Position numbers and translations under genes: made by a program
DNA from: JAFAGX01 sp035623255
GTDB taxonomy: Bacteria > Acidobacteriota > Terriglobia > Terriglobales > Acidobacteriaceae
DNA: 64,000 nucleotides
Assembly (NCBI GenBank): GCA_035623255.1
Contig: DASPTU010000010.1
Coordinates: 1-64,000, forward strand
Direction of reading: 5' to 3'
Notes under the pieces: model-generated
Told to the model about the DNA's origin: nothing
What the model saw: the letters and a program-made list of their open reading frames with translations, nothing else
Databases searched by the model: none
Shown: piece after piece, positions 61,029-64,000 of the stretch
Position numbering within the stretch: position 1 is the stretch's first letter
How the letters are laid out: each line of letters starts with the position of its first letter

Positions 61029-61676
61029 TTACTCCTTAAGTTGGTTGGATTCCGCAGCCGCACCGTTCTGGCTGACATCGGCGATTAGTTTCTGAACCTG
61101 TTTTTTTTTTGCATCCTCGAGAGTAGGGTTCAGCTTGAGTAGTTGCTTCCACGCGGCCACCGCGCCCTGGCTATCCTGTTTCGCTTGCCACTTGATAATG
61201 CCGAGATTAAACAGAGCATTGGGATTCTTGGGATCATCTTTCAAAGATAGGTTTAGTTGCTTCAGCGCCCCATCGACATCGCCTGTGTAATATAGGCAGG
61301 ACGCTGTTTCGTTGCGCACGATCACGTTCTTCGGATCGACAATTAGGGATCGCTGGTAATAATCTGCCGCCTCCTTGAACTGGTGTGTCGATTCGTAGAT
61401 TCTACCGACCCGGGCTAGGAGAGCGCCATTCTTGGGGTCGGCTTTCAGCTTAACCAGCAGGGGTTCGGCCTGTTTATCGGCCATTTGTTTCATCTGATCG
61501 AGTGTTGGCATGTGAGGGCCCGCATCGCGCCCACTCGGGATTGCTGTCACTGACACTGCGGGATGAGGCGATCCTGATCCGCGAAACAGATACCCCAGCG
61601 TTACTCCTAATACAAGGCAAATTGCCGCGCTGACGTATACCTGCGGAGCCGTCCACGTTGAGGTTCTTTCAGTCAT
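61029..61676 (-). CDS. Membrane-anchored TPR protein, NrfG/CcmH-like (paralogue)
   Basis: 215 residues with the same plan as its downstream neighbour: N-terminal TM (VYVSAAICLVLGVTLGYLFRGSGSP), a QMKQMADKQAEPLLVKLKADP segment and TPRs ending WKQLLKLNPTLEDAKKKQVQKLIADV. The two look like a tandem duplication that kept the TM-linker-TPR layout. Likely role: chaperone for apocytochromes during System II maturation. Its promoter region (61677-61887) carries a CRP-like palindrome shared with the divergent methyltransferase-like gene. Confidence 0.85.
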   Translation of the reverse strand: MTERTSTWTAPQVYVSAAICLVLGVTLGYLFRGSGSPHPAVSVTAIPSGRDAGPHMPTLDQMKQMADKQAEPLLVKLKADPKNGALLARVGRIYESTHQFKEAADYYQRSLIVDPKNVIVRNETASCLYYTGDVDGALKQLNLSLKDDPKNPNALFNLGIIKWQAKQDSQGAVAAWKQLLKLNPTLEDAKKKQVQKLIADVSQNGAAAESNQLKE

Positions 61677-61767
61677 TGCCTTGGCCTTTAACGGTAATCG
61701 GAGCGATGGGGAAACTCACGTGACCACATACCACTACTCCATGTAACCGCAGCGATGTCGCAGTCGA

Positions 61768-61783
61768 TGTGATGTAAGTCACA
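61768..61783. promoter_or_regulatory. CRP/FNR-type palindrome between the TPR and methyltransferase-like genes
   Basis: TGTGATGTAAGTCACA is a perfect TGTGA-N6-TCACA, 92 nt from the TPR start and 105 nt before the ATG at 61888. A position suitable for activation of either gene. Confidence 0.65.
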
Positions 61784-61887
61784 TCAGCCCGTGACTGAGC
61801 ACACGGGGCTGCCAGAGACTCTTCTCTAATCTTCAAGGTTAGCCCTGGTCGATGTTTTCGCGTCTTCAACGACATTCTGGTGTAAAC

Positions 61888-63270
61888 ATGATCAGAAATA
61901 GAAATTGGTTATCAGTAATTTTGGTTCTCGCGTTTTGCTGGACGTGTGCCGCGCAGTCCGGAGCAAGAGTAGAGTTTATGTCACTGGAAGCGGCGCACGA
62001 TGTCCTGGCCGGTATGCACGACCTGTTACCAGACGATCTGAGATCAGTTGGAGCTCTGGATGAGGCGAACTGGTCGGTGTGGATACAAAATCGAGATCGC
62101 GAAATTCGCAACCGGTTGGACCGCGGAACGGAAGACACGCTTACGAATCTGCTGCGTTTCGGCGTTACCTTTACCAAGGAATACCGAATTGATGACGAAT
62201 ACCTTGTTCATTATCGTGAGAGTTCACTTGTAAACGCATTTGCGAACAGAAGGGCCGACGACCTGATCCGAGCGTTTAACGCGCCGAATCCTTCCGAAGG
62301 CGTGGCAGACATGCGCGCATTTGTCGAAAAGAAAGGATTCTCGTTGAAGACTGCGCAAGAACGGGCTCGCCTCAAAAAGTACCTCCTCGCAAATCTAGCT
62401 CGGATGAGGGATGATTTTCTGAAATATCGCTCTCAACCAAAGGATGAGAAAAGATTCCAACTGTTTCAAGATCGCGGCATCTCTCTCGATACGAACCTGT
62501 GGCCTGACTACCAGATTGAGGTCACCTTGCGAAGCATGATGGAGAAAGGATTACTCAAGCCCGGCAGTGTTCGGCGGGTCGCAGTTATCGGGCCGGGACT
62601 GGACTTTGCAAACAAAGAGGCGGGGAGCGATTTCTATCCGCCGCAAACAATTCAGCCCTTTGCCGTGTTGGATTCGCTTCTTAGGCTTGGTCTCGCAAAT
62701 CCGGCTAGTGTTGAGGTCCATACGCTTGATATCAGCCCGGATGTGAATTTGCACATTGAGCGCTGGCGGGCGAAGGCGGCGCACGGTGACGACTATGTGG
62801 TACAACTACCCTGGAATACAGAGCGGCCATTGAGCGACGAGTACCGCGCCAAATTCATCGCATATTGGCAGACGCTCGGCAGCGAAATTGGGGAACCAGT
62901 CACACCGATTACCGTGCCTCCGCTAGCCAGCGCAACCAAGACTCGAGCCGTAAAGATCCGGCCAGAAATTGTCCAGAAAATTAGCCCTGTGGACCTGAAC
63001 GTCGTATATCAGCAACTCGATCTTGAACCCGACTCCGATTTCGACATAGTGATCGGTACCAATATTTTTCTTTATTACGGCGCCTTTGAGCAGAGCCTTG
63101 CCCGCAGAAATATCTCGCTGATGTTGAAACCTGGTGGGTACTTGCTCTCTAATGACAGGTTGCCAGAAACAGTCCCGTCCCGTCTTAGTGATGTGCTGCA
63201 GACAACAACTACGATGTCAGTGGATCCGCTCGTGAGTGACCTGATGATCTGCTATCGTCGCTTGAATTAG
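61888..63270 (+). CDS. Exported protein with methyltransferase-like C-terminal fold
   Basis: 460 residues from the ATG at 61888, which gives a clear signal peptide (NWLSVILVLAFCWTCAAQS); the frame runs 12 codons upstream. The middle and C-terminal parts read like a class I methyltransferase: VAVIGPGLDFANKEAG for the SAM loop, VEVHTLDISPDVN for the acidic strand, FDIVIGTNIFLYYGAFEQSLARRNISLMLKPGGYLLSND close to the CheR-type NVLIYF...LKPGG region. An N-terminal helical domain (about 30-210) is unassigned. A secreted methyltransferase would lack SAM, so it may have another role. It is divergent from the TPR genes. Confidence 0.65.
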   Translation: MIRNRNWLSVILVLAFCWTCAAQSGARVEFMSLEAAHDVLAGMHDLLPDDLRSVGALDEANWSVWIQNRDREIRNRLDRGTEDTLTNLLRFGVTFTKEYRIDDEYLVHYRESSLVNAFANRRADDLIRAFNAPNPSEGVADMRAFVEKKGFSLKTAQERARLKKYLLANLARMRDDFLKYRSQPKDEKRFQLFQDRGISLDTNLWPDYQIEVTLRSMMEKGLLKPGSVRRVAVIGPGLDFANKEAGSDFYPPQTIQPFAVLDSLLRLGLANPASVEVHTLDISPDVNLHIERWRAKAAHGDDYVVQLPWNTERPLSDEYRAKFIAYWQTLGSEIGEPVTPITVPPLASATKTRAVKIRPEIVQKISPVDLNVVYQQLDLEPDSDFDIVIGTNIFLYYGAFEQSLARRNISLMLKPGGYLLSNDRLPETVPSRLSDVLQTTTTMSVDPLVSDLMICYRRLN

Positions 63271-63515
63271 AGTCATTACGGACAGCGGCAGTCTCGCACT
63301 GCAAGAAATCCTCTCTCTCCCGGCGGACGGGTTGCAGAGTGCTTCGCCACAGGATGTTGGGGAAAGCCAGTGGTAGGACGTGCGCAAGCCTGCGGTTTGC
63401 TCCATCTCGCCGACTGTTTATGAAGTCACGTGGCGTCCAGCACGCGCACTATCTGCCCCCCCAGCCGGTTAGCCCATTTCCCATACTTTGAAGCATCACA
63501 AAGAGGACATTTATC

Positions 63516-64000
63516 ATGGATAGGATGTCGATTCTCATCTACCTGATCGCAATATTGCTGGGTCCCACTGCTCCACCTGCTGCCCGAAACCCCGCACCAG
63601 CTGGCACTGAGAAGGAGGGCCGCTTAACTTTCATTCGCGAGTTTTCGTCGGCCGAGGATGTTAAAGGAATTTCACATCCCATCCTGAACAAAACGATCGA
63701 TATCATCGCCGGCCCCAAGGACCCCTCGGCGCAGCCCCCCAGCATGTTGCAGCAGCCGTATGCTATTACAACTGATTCGAACCACCGCATTTTTGTTACG
63801 GATATCACTGCAGGAGTAGTGCACGTTTTCGACTTCGGCAACCACAAATACTGGCTTCTTGGCACCGGCAATCACCTCCGCGCCCCGTTAGGCATCGCCA
63901 GCGATCGAGAGGGCAATATCTATGTAAGCGACGCCGTCTTACACGAAGTCTTCATGTACGACTCCAAGGGCAAGTTCATCCACTACTTAAAAAAGCCTCG
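63516..64000 (+). CDS. NHL-repeat beta-propeller protein (3' truncated by window end)
   Basis: The ATG at 63516 has RBS AGAGGA and the frame is open to the window end (161 residues seen). A hydrophobic N-terminus (SILIYLIAILLGPTAPPAA) suggests export. The preamble LTFIREFSSAED...IDIIAGPKD and the first blade PYAITTDSNHRIFVTDITAGVVHVFDFGNHKY match the NHL protein at 56.8 kb closely (SVVTDSHQRIIVSDPGAGGVHIFDFNDQKY), followed by a second blade (PLGIASDREGNIYVSD). The third NHL paralogue of the region; the cytochrome locus probably continues past the window. Confidence 0.85.
   Translation, partial: MDRMSILIYLIAILLGPTAPPAARNPAPAGTEKEGRLTFIREFSSAEDVKGISHPILNKTIDIIAGPKDPSAQPPSMLQQPYAITTDSNHRIFVTDITAGVVHVFDFGNHKYWLLGTGNHLRAPLGIASDREGNIYVSDAVLHEVFMYDSKGKFIHYLKKP

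Noticed and set aside
63271..63515. Possible RNA gene or terminator after the exported methyltransferase-like gene
   Set aside because: CACTGCAA and TTGCAGAGTG can pair imperfectly, but the loop is long and there is no T-tract; nothing else definite is seen in the gap.
1..64000. tRNA, rRNA, CRISPR arrays, insertion sequences and phage genes
   Set aside because: Intergenic stretches were read for cloverleaf-like stems, regularly spaced repeats and transposase or integrase motifs; none were found. A covariance search was not possible.

Overview
The window looks like a piece of an Acidobacteriota chromosome (Terriglobia/Koribacter-like), inferred from gene content rather than any marker gene: a Ser/Thr kinase fused to a TolB-like propeller, several GAF/PilZ/Sel1 proteins, an M2 dipeptidyl carboxypeptidase, long multiheme c-type cytochromes with NHL-propeller partners, and System II (ResB/CcsA) cytochrome c maturation. 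Base composition looks mid-50s % GC and even (not measured). No rRNA, tRNA, CRISPR array, IS element or prophage was recognised. Both edges cut genes: a molybdenum hydroxylase large subunit on the left and an NHL-propeller protein on the right.

Layout. 0-11 kb: Mo-hydroxylase fragment, Ser/Thr kinase, ADP-forming acyl-CoA synthetase/GNAT fusion (Pat-like), a 55-residue membrane protein, a coiled-coil zinc-ribbon protein and a hybrid histidine kinase with a C-terminal PilZ domain. 11-20 kb: a housekeeping run nadD-rsfS-methyltransferase-rlmH-cobO-accD, then a copper amine oxidase on the opposite strand, then folC-plsC. 20-32 kb: M2 peptidase, a DpnI-like methyl-directed endonuclease, a tiny zinc-ribbon gene, thrS, amrS, two GAF regulators and sucA. 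32-42 kb: Sel1 lipoprotein, hydantoinase-A-like protein, a PhoB/PhoR/PhoU-type set, a CGNR regulator divergent from an EamA exporter, an ArsB/NhaD-type carrier and an acetamidase/formamidase homologue. 42-49.5 kb: a GAF/zinc-ribbon membrane protein and a minus-strand unit resB-ccsA-histidine kinase-4TM protein-DUF1326 protein-secreted protein.

49.5-64 kb is the most unusual part: a plus-strand series of 16-heme cytochrome, NHL propeller, 4-heme cytochrome, SurA-like PPIase, 623-residue outer-membrane beta-barrel, second NHL propeller and 11-heme cytochrome (plus one CX3CH), followed by two paralogous membrane-anchored NrfG-like TPR proteins (minus strand), a secreted methyltransferase-like protein and a third NHL propeller. 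Next to the divergent resB-ccsA genes it reads as a self-contained locus for making and assembling a periplasm/outer-membrane multiheme electron conduit. The electron-transfer role is inference.

Four 16-bp palindromes of the CRP/FNR type (TGTGA-N6-TCACA; three perfect, one with a single mismatch) occur in the window. Three lie in divergent promoter regions: before the Pat-like gene, between resB and the 16-heme cytochrome, and between the TPR gene and the secreted methyltransferase-like gene. The fourth lies at the end of plsC. This suggests one CRP-family regulator tying acetyl-CoA/protein acylation to cytochrome production. No CRP-family gene is in the window.
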